Below are positions 1-8,410 of a stretch of DNA of 64,000 nt, piece by piece (the stretch's first letter is position 1; every line of letters starts with the position of its first letter). Source of the stretch: Pseudomonas fluorescens (GTDB lineage Bacteria > Pseudomonadota > Gammaproteobacteria > Pseudomonadales > Pseudomonadaceae); contig NZ_JAGGOG010000001.1 in the NCBI RefSeq assembly GCF_018614655.1, forward strand, positions 62,001-126,000, written 5' to 3'. The position numbers and the translations under genes are program-made. Under the pieces are notes generated by a model, which was given only the letters and a program-made list of their open reading frames with translations, did not search any database and had not been told where the DNA came from.

Positions 1-1134
1 GTTCAACGCGCTGACACCAATGGTCAGCGTCACGAAATCCGGCATACCTGGCAGCGACCAGATCAACGGCGTCACGAGGATGAACAACATGAACCATTTG
101 TGCATCGGATCATGATGAAACTCTTTGCCGTACTTTTCGCGACGTTCAGGACGAACGTGCTGGAAGGCATCAGTAATCAGCATCGGGAACGCGGTGGTCT
201 TGCCTGAAATGCTGGCAAACAGTGTCGCGAACACGCCGATGAAGAACACATACCACCCAATTGGGCCGAAGAAAATTTCCAGCGCCTTGCCCAGGTCGCC
301 CAAGGTCTTCACTTCGATGCCGTTGGGTCGCAGGATTTCTGCGCCAACGATCCAGATGGCCAGGTTGATGACGATCCCGACGAACACTGCAAACAGCAAA
401 TCGTTACGTTGAACACGCTTGTGCTGCGGCCCTACCCAACCCTTTTGGCGCATGACATACGGATGCACGAAGTTGGCGATGGAGCCTGCAACCGCGCCGA
501 TAACCGAGACCGCCACCAGCAGCGCGCCATGCACGCCTTCATCCGGCGGGATGCTGAAGCCTATGGTGCCTTTGACGATACCGACGACATCGGGACCGGA
601 CATCACGGCCAACGCAATGAAGGCCAGAGTCATGATCGCCAGTAGCACCTTCATCACGCCTTCGATCATCGAATAAATATTACGACCCACCAGCATCCAC
701 ACAGCGAGTACCACCGCCAGTGAACACAGCAGCGGCTGGTCGATTTTCAGCAGCATCGCCAGCGACTCACCCGCCCCCTTGATCATGTAGGCATTCATCA
801 AGTGCCCCATCAGCAGGGCGTAGACGAGCATGAACCAGGCGAAAAAGGGGTTCAACTGCGCATAGCCTTGCAGGATGGTCATGCCCTGGTTATTGCACAA
901 CTGGAAGCGAGCGATGATGTTTACGATCAGGTATCTCAAGAGCAGAGAAACCGCCAGCACCCACATCATCGCGTAACCGTAATTGGCACCCGCCACGGAT
1001 GACGTGATCAGGTCACCTGCGCCCAGCCAGGACAGTACGGCGATGATTCCGGGGCCCAGCAGTTTGAGTATTCGTGAAAATCGATTTTGTGCGGGCGCTG
1101 CAGCCTGGCCTTCGACGGAACGAATGCTCGTCAT
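1..1134 (-). CDS. Nramp-family metal ion transporter-like protein (3' end outside window)
   Basis: The first 378 codons of a polytopic inner-membrane protein are visible; the gene runs off the left edge. It starts at the ATG at 1132-1134, with GGAG about 8 bases upstream. Long hydrophobic segments and the opening GPGIIAVLSWLGAGD identify the Nramp (MntH-like) proton-coupled divalent-metal transporter superfamily. The first-helix metal motif, DPGN in canonical Nramp proteins, reads GAGD here, and the sixth-helix MPH motif appears as FVHPY. The substrate may therefore not be Mn2+/Fe2+. No metal-regulator box was recognised upstream. Family membership is fairly secure; the substrate is unknown. 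Confidence 0.8.
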   Translation of the reverse strand, partial: MTSIRSVEGQAAAPAQNRFSRILKLLGPGIIAVLSWLGAGDLITSSVAGANYGYAMMWVLAVSLLLRYLIVNIIARFQLCNNQGMTILQGYAQLNPFFAWFMLVYALLMGHLMNAYMIKGAGESLAMLLKIDQPLLCSLAVVLAVWMLVGRNIYSMIEGVMKVLLAIMTLAFIALAVMSGPDVVGIVKGTIGFSIPPDEGVHGALLVAVSVIGAVAGSIANFVHPYVMRQKGWVGPQHKRVQRNDLLFAVFVGIVINLAIWIVGAEILRPNGIEVKTLGDLGKALEIFFGPIGWYVFFIGVFATLFASISGKTTAFPMLITDAFQHVRPERREKYGKEFHHDPMHKWFMLFILVTPLIWSLPGMPDFVTLTIGVSALN

Positions 1135-1540
1135 AGACGGTATCTCCATTTATTTTTTTTGTGAGAACGAGCATAGTCGAACATGATAGATACGACATCG
1201 TACAACAATACCTAAACGATTTTGTTTGGAAATGTTTCAACGCCGCGAATTAGCGTCGTGCTGCGTGTTGAATGGCATCGAACCGGGACAAGGTCATGTA
1301 AATACTGCTCCTAAGCCATGAGGTGTCTGTCCGACGTGAGAAAAACAGCGATTGATATTCCCCAAGCACAGTCATAGGATGACCTACCACACCCATAAAA
1401 ATAAAGGATCTCCTGTGAGAAAACCCCTTCTCCTGGCCGAAACACTCGTTCACGACCTCGAAGTATGGATTGGAAGGATCACACCAGCCCCGCCCCGCCC
1501 AGCCTGGCAAATAGCTCAAAGCCCATCGGTTTCATTTTGA
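1135..1540. other. Intergenic region upstream of the Nramp-like gene
   Basis: About 400 bases separate the Nramp-like start from the stop of the diguanylate cyclase. Short open frames here have no recognisable domain or good ribosome binding site. The only structure noted is a short dyad, TACGA-CA-TCGTA at 1191-1202, 57-68 bases upstream of the Nramp-like start codon. Confidence 0.5.
1191..1202. promoter_or_regulatory. Short dyad in the Nramp-like promoter region
   Basis: TACGA and TCGTA arms are separated by two bases. The dyad sits in the AT-rich upstream region of the transporter and could be an operator. No regulator gene lies beside it, so this is a weak inference from symmetry alone. 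Confidence 0.25.
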
Positions 1541-3064
1541 TCAGCGGCTTGAGGCAGCAAAATCGGAGTGTTGTACAAACGCATTGCGGCCCGCAGCTTT
1601 CGCCCTGTATAGCGCCTGATCGGCAGCCTCGATCAAAGCCAGTATCGGCTCCAGCTGCGACCCAGTTGCCGTAGCAATACCGATGCTCACACTCACCCGT
1701 ACGAGCGGACTGCTCGGATGTGCAATGTTTGCCTGTTGTAGACGGTCGAGAATCAGTTGCGCCACGACCGCTGCCCCTTCGATGTCGGTCGCGGGCATGA
1801 TGATTGCCATTTCCTCTCCACCATAGCGGGCTACCAGATCCGACGGACGTCGCACGCATGTCTCCAATAGTTTGCTGACCGTTTGCAAGCAGGCGTCACC
1901 GGCCGTGTGGCCGAGGGCATCATTGAACCGTTTGAAGTAGTCAATATCGATCATTAGCAGTGCCAGGGAAGAACCATCGCGCTGTGCCCGGCGCGCTTCC
2001 AAAGCCAGAGTCTCATCGAAACAGCGCCGGTTCGCCAAGCCGGTCAGCGCATCCTTCATTGCCAATAATTCCAATTGCCGGTTGGAGTCGAGCAACTGTT
2101 GCTGGGCGACGCGCAACGCCTCTTCGGCCTGGGTGCGTCGGCGAATATCCAGAATAAGGAACCAGCCGATCAGTCCGGTCAGTCCCAGCAACCCCGCCAC
2201 CACCACCGCCGACAGCGCCGCTTCAATGCGCCACGCCGCCAGGGCTTCGTCTTTGCCCAGCGCAACGGTGGTAATCAGGGGTAAGGTTTCGCTTTTGCGA
2301 AAAGCGTAGAGCCGTTCCACACCGTCCAGGCTGGACGTGTAAGAAGCGGTGCCGACGGAATGGTCGACAAGGTATTTGGCATAGATTGGCGACTTGGAGA
2401 AGTTGCGACCCATGTCCTGCTCGCGGAACGGATAACGAACCAGCAGCGTGCCATCGGTATAGGACAAACCGATCGCGCCGTCCTGGCCCACGTCGAGTTT
2501 ACCGAACACGCGCAGAAAGTTTTCCACGCCCAGCGTCACGGCGACCACCCCGGCAAACTCGCCATGGGCGTCATTGAAACGGCGGCTGATGGTGACCACC
2601 CACTCCCGATTGGAGCGGCTCTGGATCGGCGGACCAATAAACGGCTCCCGGCTGGGGTCCTCACGATGATGAATAAAATAAGCGCGATCGCTGCTATTGG
2701 CGCCCACCGGAATCGGCCGGTTGGAAGACATCAGCCAGCGACCTTGATTGTCATAGATAGTGATGCCACTGAGTTGCGGCATAAGCGGCTGCTGACGGTC
2801 AATCAGCGTATTGATTCGCTGGATTTGCGCCGGGCCATTTCCTTCGGTTTCCAGACGCTCAACCAGCCCTAGCAACAATAACGAGCTTTGCCGAACGATA
2901 CCTTCGGTGTAGGTGTTGAGTGCCTGTGTCAGGTTCAAACCATGAACGTTCACCTCCGCCAACGCTCGGTCGCGCGAGGAGAGAATCTTCCAGATCGTCA
3001 GCGAAGTCAGGGAACAGCCAACCACCAACAGCAAGAGCATTACAAGGCGAGTATCACGCTTCAC
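1541..3064 (-). CDS. Membrane-anchored diguanylate cyclase (PDC/Cache sensor + GGDEF)
   Basis: This 507-residue protein is predicted to make cyclic di-GMP from two GTP in response to a periplasmic signal. A transmembrane helix spans about residues 7-27, a PDC/Cache-like sensor region 30-280 and a second helix 281-307. A short linker leads to the GGDEF domain at about 335-500. The active-site loop is GGEEM at 415, an accepted variant of GGDEF. The product-binding inhibitory site RxxD is present at 406-409, so feedback control is expected. No EAL domain follows. The start is GTG (3062-3064). It appears monocistronic. Confidence 0.9.
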   Translation of the reverse strand: MKRDTRLVMLLLLVVGCSLTSLTIWKILSSRDRALAEVNVHGLNLTQALNTYTEGIVRQSSLLLLGLVERLETEGNGPAQIQRINTLIDRQQPLMPQLSGITIYDNQGRWLMSSNRPIPVGANSSDRAYFIHHREDPSREPFIGPPIQSRSNREWVVTISRRFNDAHGEFAGVVAVTLGVENFLRVFGKLDVGQDGAIGLSYTDGTLLVRYPFREQDMGRNFSKSPIYAKYLVDHSVGTASYTSSLDGVERLYAFRKSETLPLITTVALGKDEALAAWRIEAALSAVVVAGLLGLTGLIGWFLILDIRRRTQAEEALRVAQQQLLDSNRQLELLAMKDALTGLANRRCFDETLALEARRAQRDGSSLALLMIDIDYFKRFNDALGHTAGDACLQTVSKLLETCVRRPSDLVARYGGEEMAIIMPATDIEGAAVVAQLILDRLQQANIAHPSSPLVRVSVSIGIATATGSQLEPILALIEAADQALYRAKAAGRNAFVQHSDFAASSR

Positions 3065-3303
3065 GTCAGTACCTTAGGGAAGTCCGGTCCCCACTCCAGC
3101 CATCATTCAAACGCTGGCACTCACGGCGGCCATGTGTTTCGGGGCGCAAGCATACAAGTAGTCTGGCGTCGCTGCAGCAACAGAGTATGCAGCCTGATCA
3201 TTCACGCACAGAGCCGATTACGCGGTGGCCATGGCGGGGGCGGCAGGATTAAGGAAATCGACCCGTTGCTGACTACCGCGTTGCGCTTTCTGGAGGGCCT
3301 ATC

Positions 3304-3747
3304 CTAGTGAGCGAGATGTCTATATCCAGCTGCACGGATGAAGTCGGCCAAATGCCAGATATCACCGTTCGCCCCCCAGGTTCCATCAACAACGTCCTGA
3401 ATTTGGATTGAGGTCAGCAACTGGCGCTGATCCCCCGCTGCCAGGCTCGATTGTATTGCGCAGTGCAATTCACGTACGTAGCGCTGGCGCATCGCTGCAT
3501 CAAGAACGCCGGCAGGTACCTTGACGATGACAATGCATGGGACGGCCCGGGCATGAGGAGCAATGCCTCCGCACAGCCATTCATCTGCTTGAATTTCCTC
3601 AATGAGCACCCAGCATAAAGCACGCTGCTGAGGGGCATCGCCCATGTGTTCATTAATCATTGCCACGTCGCTCACGCTTCGAAGCAGCTGTTGGCGTTGT
3701 GGCTGATTGAAAACTCCGGTAGGCACCTTGATCAGGATGTTTGGCAT
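3304..3747 (-). CDS. Tautomerase-superfamily protein (tandem 4-OT-like domains)
   Basis: A 147-residue protein beginning Met-Pro, so Met removal would expose the N-terminal proline used as catalytic base in the tautomerase superfamily. Two similar beta-alpha-beta halves are visible: IKVPTGVF near residue 6 and VKVPAGVL near residue 76. This resembles the fused-domain members (cis-CaaD, malonate semialdehyde decarboxylase and relatives, about 130-150 residues). The substrate cannot be read from sequence. It is transcribed divergently from the GlxA-type regulator starting near 3843, and about 95 bases separate the starts, so that regulator probably controls it. Confidence 0.75.
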   Translation of the reverse strand: MPNILIKVPTGVFNQPQRQQLLRSVSDVAMINEHMGDAPQQRALCWVLIEEIQADEWLCGGIAPHARAVPCIVIVKVPAGVLDAAMRQRYVRELHCAIQSSLAAGDQRQLLTSIQIQDVVDGTWGANGDIWHLADFIRAAGYRHLAH

Positions 3748-3842
3748 GGCGAAACCTCGTTATTGACTGGAGGCACCATTGGGCCAGTTATTGCCTCACT
3801 CGATAAGTGACCGATTCGTCTTCTTTCGGGCATAATCGGACA

Positions 3843-4805
3843 ATGTACGATTTCACTGTGCTCGTCTTTCCCGGGTCGTTTGCCTCCAGCGTCGCAGCCA
3901 CCCTGGACATCCTCGGCACCGCCGCCACACTTGCGCAGCGGCGCGGCCTTGCCGTGCCACGCTGGCGCGTTTGTGGGCCGCAGTCAGGGTTGATTACGCT
4001 AGGGCAAGGCATGCAACTGTTAGTCGACGAACTGACGACAGACGTCGAAGACCACTCCTGCTGGGTCATTCCGGGCCTTGGCATCAGCGACTTCGACGCG
4101 CTGCTGCAACGTCTTGAGGAAGACTGGGTACTTCAGACACTGCCGGCGCTGAGGGCACATGTGAATCAAGGCAAGGAGATCGCAGCCTCGTGCTCGGCTG
4201 TCTTTCTCCTGCATGCCGCAGGATTACTGACGGGTCGACAGGTAACGACCTCCTGGTGGCTCGCCCCCTGGTTGTCGAGCATTGCGCCGGACTGCATTGT
4301 CGACCCCAAGGTCATGGTGCTCTGCGACCCACCTTTGACGACCGCTGGAGCAGCCTTCGCGCAATCCGACCTGATGCTGCACCTGTTGCGCAGACGTCTG
4401 TCGCCGGAGCTCGCCGACTATGTGGGCAAGGCCCTTCTACTCGATGGCCGACAGTTACAATCCCCATTCATCAACCCAGCGATCATGGCCCAGGGCAATA
4501 CGCTGGTCGCCAACCTCACCGCTTACATAGAAGCACGACTGCCCCATCCGCCCAGTGTCCCGAGTCTTGCGGCGTACGCCGGCATGTCTGAGCGAACGCT
4601 GTCCCGGCACCTTCGAAAAGCAACCGGCCTTTCAACCCACTATTTGATCCAGCGTGTGCAACTGAACAGGGCCCGCGTACTACTGGAAACCAGCAGGTAC
4701 TCCGTTGAGGTCATCGCCGAGCAGGTGGGATACCAGGATGCCACAGCCCTACGGCGACTTATGCGCCGTCTGTTGAACACCTCCCCAAAACAACTGCGCC
4801 AGTAA
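3843..4805 (+). CDS. GlxA-family transcriptional regulator (DJ-1/PfpI-like + AraC HTH)
   Basis: A regulator of about 320 residues. The N-terminal part (to about 190) has the DJ-1/PfpI amidotransferase-like fold, opening YDFTVLVFPG and with a Cys near residue 117 in ASCSAVFLLHAAG at the nucleophile-elbow position. The C-terminal 85 residues form an AraC-type double helix-turn-helix (SLAAYAGMSERTLSRH, then VEVIAEQVGY). In such proteins the first domain is normally a ligand sensor, not an enzyme. The ATG at 3843 fits family alignments; an in-frame GTG at 3807 would add 12 residues. The likely target is the divergent tautomerase gene. Confidence 0.85.
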   Translation: MYDFTVLVFPGSFASSVAATLDILGTAATLAQRRGLAVPRWRVCGPQSGLITLGQGMQLLVDELTTDVEDHSCWVIPGLGISDFDALLQRLEEDWVLQTLPALRAHVNQGKEIAASCSAVFLLHAAGLLTGRQVTTSWWLAPWLSSIAPDCIVDPKVMVLCDPPLTTAGAAFAQSDLMLHLLRRRLSPELADYVGKALLLDGRQLQSPFINPAIMAQGNTLVANLTAYIEARLPHPPSVPSLAAYAGMSERTLSRHLRKATGLSTHYLIQRVQLNRARVLLETSRYSVEVIAEQVGYQDATALRRLMRRLLNTSPKQLRQ

Positions 4806-5093
4806 GCGCTATCCCCGAAGGTCTTGTCCGCAGACAGCTCGTAAGTGCTTTACGACCTCAGCCCCTGCCGTGTTGCGGAGCATGCCCGTAACTTCCTGCA
4901 AGGCTGAAAGGGTAAGTTGATCTGTGGAGCCACCACCCTGAGCCCACCCAATAGGTTTCTATCCCGTGAATACATTCGTTCGTAGCAGCAAAATGGAAGA
5001 ATATGTCCATCGCTGCCTTGCTATGCAGCAATGGTGAATGAGGTCCGGCTCGTGCGAAACTTCACCGACTTACGAATCACGAACGGTGTTGAA

Positions 5094-5627
5094 ATGGTGC
5101 GTTTGCTGGCTGTCTCGGGAAGTCTGCGTCAGGCCTCCTCCAACTCAATTTTGCTACGAGCAACTGAGCTTCTATGCCCCGAAGGAATGTTGGTCGCACA
5201 TTACGAAGGCGTCGGTGAATTGCCTCACTTCAACCCGGATCTGCTCGAGGATCCCCCCGAGGCAGTCATAGAGTTACGTTCAATTATCGGGCAGGCGGAT
5301 GGGCTGTTGTTTTCGTGCCCCGAGTACGCTCGAGGTATTCCCGGCGCATTCAAAAACATGCTCGATTGGCTCGTGAGCAGTGAAGAGTTTCCGGGCAAGC
5401 CTGTCGCGCTTTTCAACGCATCTCCCAGAGCAAGTCACGCGCAAGCCGCATTGCGTCTGGTCCTGGAGACGATGTCAGCGAGCATCATCGAGGAAGCGTC
5501 AATGACTGTTAACCTCTTGTCCAGCCGATTGAACGTCGAGAGCATTGCCACAGACCCAGTGATAGGCCCACTGGTGGGTACTGCGCTCGGCGCTTTTAAA
5601 CGACACCTCGACAATCAAAACCTTTGA
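5094..5627 (+). CDS. NAD(P)H-dependent FMN reductase family flavoprotein
   Basis: A flavodoxin-fold protein of about 178 residues. The N-terminal LLAVSGSLRQASSNS is the phosphate-binding loop for FMN, and CPEYARGIPGAFKNMLDWL is the characteristic second FMN loop. Members reduce FMN, quinones, azo dyes or chromate with NAD(P)H. The ATG at 5094 puts the beta-strand right at the N-terminus, as in homologues; an in-frame ATG at 5031 would add 21 residues of unlikely sequence. It appears monocistronic. The 288 bases upstream, after the GlxA-type gene, show nothing recognisable. Confidence 0.85.
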   Translation: MVRLLAVSGSLRQASSNSILLRATELLCPEGMLVAHYEGVGELPHFNPDLLEDPPEAVIELRSIIGQADGLLFSCPEYARGIPGAFKNMLDWLVSSEEFPGKPVALFNASPRASHAQAALRLVLETMSASIIEEASMTVNLLSSRLNVESIATDPVIGPLVGTALGAFKRHLDNQNL

Positions 5628-5784
5628 TATTCCAACACGGGTTTCATCCGTTGGTTTGACTGAGTAACACGACACGACCCGATAAGCACTTGCCGAGCTT
5701 ACTGACTTTCAGTGCGGTTATCCGTGGGCCCGTCACCTAGCCACATTCAGTGACTTTCCGCTCGAACGCTGGCAGCCAGTGCCT

Positions 5785-6801
5785 CTACTGGCTGGCTCTT
5801 GCATGAACCCATTCGTTTATCGTTTCAAGAGCGCCTGGTGCGTAGGCATGACGACTTTCCATCAGGAACCTCATCGTGGTGAACCAGGACCATTCGCTGG
5901 TGAGTTGTGTGTTGTAAGAAGTCGCCCTCAAGAGCCCATGGGTTGCATCCGGTATGACTTCAATCCGGTTGGCGGGATGGTTGCCCCCAACAGTCTTTCG
6001 GTAGAGGGTTGCGTTGACTTCGGGATTGACATTCAGATCGTCCGCGCCCCACAACGCAAGCAGAGGAATGTCGAGTTTTTTCAAAGCACTGGTTGCATCT
6101 TCGTGAAGATTTCGCCGCACAAAAGCCCAGCGCTCTGGGCTCATACCGTCCAGAAGGGCAACCGGCGGCACCTGTGAAGAGGCGAACAAACGGTCATCGG
6201 CGGCAGCCATCTCAGCCATCGCTGTTTCAATGTCAGGCTCAGACATCCCTGAGCGTTGCAACCGCGTCCTAGTGTAATAGTCACCTTGTCGTTGCCAGGA
6301 TACAGCGCCTCCGACAAGCACAAGAAAGTCCGCATCTCCCGACGCCAGGCGGGGCAGCACCCAGCCGGCTTGTGAAAACCCAAGCGCACCTACAGGGATT
6401 CCTTGCAGCTTACTGCGCAGGGTGGACAACCCGCTGCGCACGTTCACGTAGCGGTCAGTCATTGACTGACTGAGCCAATTCCCCTGCGAGCCCCCAATGC
6501 CTGGTTTATCCCACGAAACAACTGCAATGCCTGCATCGAGAAGAGTGTTGATGAGTGGATCGTAACCTTGCTGCGACGTGCGATCTTGTGGGCCATCCCC
6601 GTGAACCAGAACGACTGCCGCTGTTGCTGCATGATCAGGAAGCCAGAGCGTGCCAGCCAGGAGCAGTCCATTTGCTTCGAATGCAAAAGGTTCGCTTGCT
6701 CTGCGATCCAGACCATAAGTGTCAAACCGCGCGAGAACAACAAAAGCGGTAGCCATGATGAGACTGACGACGGAAATCAACCACACGCGGTAACGCTTCA
6801 T
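5785..6801 (-). CDS. Membrane-anchored alpha/beta hydrolase
   Basis: An alpha/beta-hydrolase of about 338 residues with one N-terminal hydrophobic helix (VWLISVVSLIMATAFVVLA), so probably anchored in or exported across the inner membrane. Visible elements are the oxyanion motif HGDGP, the nucleophile elbow GFSQAG (Ser near 143), an acid in GADDLN and the His in DATHG near the C-terminus. The substrate is unknown; dienelactone-hydrolase or S9-peptidase-like esterases are the nearest shape. The start is uncertain: ATG at 6801 lacks a good ribosome site, while a GTG eight codons upstream of it (or the GTG before that) sits behind AAAGGAAAAAAGG. Confidence 0.75.
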   Translation of the reverse strand: MKRYRVWLISVVSLIMATAFVVLARFDTYGLDRRASEPFAFEANGLLLAGTLWLPDHAATAAVVLVHGDGPQDRTSQQGYDPLINTLLDAGIAVVSWDKPGIGGSQGNWLSQSMTDRYVNVRSGLSTLRSKLQGIPVGALGFSQAGWVLPRLASGDADFLVLVGGAVSWQRQGDYYTRTRLQRSGMSEPDIETAMAEMAAADDRLFASSQVPPVALLDGMSPERWAFVRRNLHEDATSALKKLDIPLLALWGADDLNVNPEVNATLYRKTVGGNHPANRIEVIPDATHGLLRATSYNTQLTSEWSWFTTMRFLMESRHAYAPGALETINEWVHARASQ

Positions 6802-6939
6802 CCAGATAACTTTATACACAGTCACTGCCTTTTTTCCTTTCAAGAGTTCCGGCTAACAGGCTCGAACCTCAGTGCCAATCCCTGAAGCAGTCACAGCTCT
6901 GGTCTTGGTGGTTCGAGGCCATGACTGAATCAATCTGAA

Positions 6940-7872
6940 TTATTTCGACAAACTCCTGGGTGCAGCCATTTCGGGCCGCTCCCCCAAGAGATAATCTCCG
7001 GCATTTTCAACGCATAGGGCTTCGAGCAGCACCTGCTCCAAGATGGCAAACAAACATTTGATGTGCGCCTGTTTCAATGCTTGCGGCCGAGTCACCAGAT
7101 AGACCTCCATATCGGGAAGCTGGAGATCCGGGAACACCCCGATCAAGTCCTTCGCCAGAATACGGGGCAACACTGCCACGCCCATACCTCGCCTCACCGA
7201 TTCGAGCTGAGCCGCGAACGAGTTCACGCTGATCTGCGTGCTCTCCAGGCCCGCGGCCTTTGCCACGCACATTTGCGGCAACCTATCCAGCGGAGGCAAC
7301 AAGGCAATATTGACTGCAGTGGCTGGAGTCACCTCTGGAAACCGCTTCAGATAACGTGCATCGGCGAAGACACCGTAAGCGAGCCTGCCCAGGGGGCGAT
7401 AAATCAGCGACGGCTCGCCCAGATGAGCTGTGCGTACAGCAATGTCTGCGGCGCCCCGGGCGATCTTGTGAAAGTCGGCTGTTGTCAGTAACTCCACCGA
7501 GCATTGCGGGTGCTGAGTGGTGAAACGATTCGCGGCCTCCAACACGCAAGACGAGAACCCCTCTCCTGCGCTGACCACGACACTTCCAGAGAGCTCTGTG
7601 TGTAGCTCGGACCTACCCGTAACGGTTTGACGCCTCAAGCCCGCTTCTGCCGCCAGGGCAACTTCAACGAGGGATTGGCCTCGTGGGGTCAACCAGCATC
7701 CTTCAACGCCCCGCTCAACGATTGGCTCGCCAAGTGCACCTTCAAGTTGGGTCAGTCGTCGCGACACGGTGGACGCAGCGACCCCCAGCAATTGACCGGC
7801 CTGAAGAAAGCTGCCACGTCGCGAGACTGCCAACAGCAGGCGAAGATCGTCCCAGTTTGCTTGCAAAGCCAT
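6940..7872 (-). CDS. LysR-family transcriptional regulator
   Basis: A 310-residue LysR regulator. The N-terminal winged helix-turn-helix (about residues 7-67) contains SFLQAGQLLGVAASTVSRRLTQLE, followed by a type-2 periplasmic-binding-like effector domain. It is divergent from a two-gene unit encoding a SnoaL-like protein and an extended SDR. The intergenic space carries a perfect 12-base dyad and a 12-base direct repeat, as expected for an autoregulating LysR protein controlling its neighbours. The effector is unknown. Confidence 0.88.
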   Translation of the reverse strand: MALQANWDDLRLLLAVSRRGSFLQAGQLLGVAASTVSRRLTQLEGALGEPIVERGVEGCWLTPRGQSLVEVALAAEAGLRRQTVTGRSELHTELSGSVVVSAGEGFSSCVLEAANRFTTQHPQCSVELLTTADFHKIARGAADIAVRTAHLGEPSLIYRPLGRLAYGVFADARYLKRFPEVTPATAVNIALLPPLDRLPQMCVAKAAGLESTQISVNSFAAQLESVRRGMGVAVLPRILAKDLIGVFPDLQLPDMEVYLVTRPQALKQAHIKCLFAILEQVLLEALCVENAGDYLLGERPEMAAPRSLSK

Positions 7873-7892
7873 GCTTCATATCTTCCCTGATC

Positions 7893-7904
7893 TGCAAATT
7901 TGCA
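7893..7904. promoter_or_regulatory. Candidate LysR operator dyad
   Basis: The perfect palindrome TGCAAATTTGCA lies 21 bases upstream of the LysR start and about 85 bases before the SnoaL-like start. It overlaps one copy of a 12-base direct repeat TTGCAAAGCCAT (7861-7872 and 7900-7911); the first copy covers the LysR start codon. LysR proteins bind dyads of this kind in divergent promoters, so this is a plausible binding site. Confidence 0.45.
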
Positions 7905-7987
7905 AAGCCATTATGCAGCAGTCGCTGTTTTTCGGCAGCGGCGCCAACGGTATATCTACATGCCCTCAAAAAGAATGGAATGACTGT

Positions 7988-8407
7988 ATGACTACCGGCC
8001 CCAGCAACTATGCGGAACGAGCCGCCAGCGCCTTTAATCGCCGTGATCTGGAGGCGATGCTTGCGCTGGTTTCCGAGGACTTCATCTACTTCGATGGCGC
8101 GCGGATACAAACCGGTCGCGAGTCCATGCACATGCGAGAGCGCGCATTACTCGAAGCACTCCCCGATGCACAGGTGACCTTGAGCCCATTTATCGTCTCT
8201 GACGATCGTTTGGCACTCACCGCCTTCCTGACCGGCACCTTCACCGCACCATTAGTGCTGCCGGACCGGGTGATTCCACCCCACGGACGCCACATTACCG
8301 TGTATTACGCCGCACACTTCACCTTCAGAGACGGGTTGGCCATACGTGAAGAGGCCTTCTTCGACAGTGCGGTATTGATGCCATTAGCCGATCAGAACGA
8401 GGGCTGA
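7988..8407 (+). CDS. SnoaL/NTF2-like small protein
   Basis: About 139 residues with the cone-shaped NTF2/SnoaL pattern: an N-terminal helix (NYAERAASAFNRRDLEAMLALVSEDF) followed by strands (ITVYYAAHFTFRDGLAIREEAFFDSAVLM). Such proteins include cyclases, isomerases and non-enzymatic ligand binders; function cannot be assigned. The ATG at 7988 gives the normal family start, while a longer frame opens at 7871. It ends three bases before the downstream SDR start, so the two are probably translated from one mRNA under control of the divergent LysR regulator. Confidence 0.7.
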   Translation: MTTGPSNYAERAASAFNRRDLEAMLALVSEDFIYFDGARIQTGRESMHMRERALLEALPDAQVTLSPFIVSDDRLALTAFLTGTFTAPLVLPDRVIPPHGRHITVYYAAHFTFRDGLAIREEAFFDSAVLMPLADQNEG

Positions 8408-8410
8408 TCT

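Noticed and set aside
1250..1519. An 89-codon minus-strand ORF before the diguanylate cyclase
   Set aside because: No ribosome site, no family resemblance and unlikely composition.
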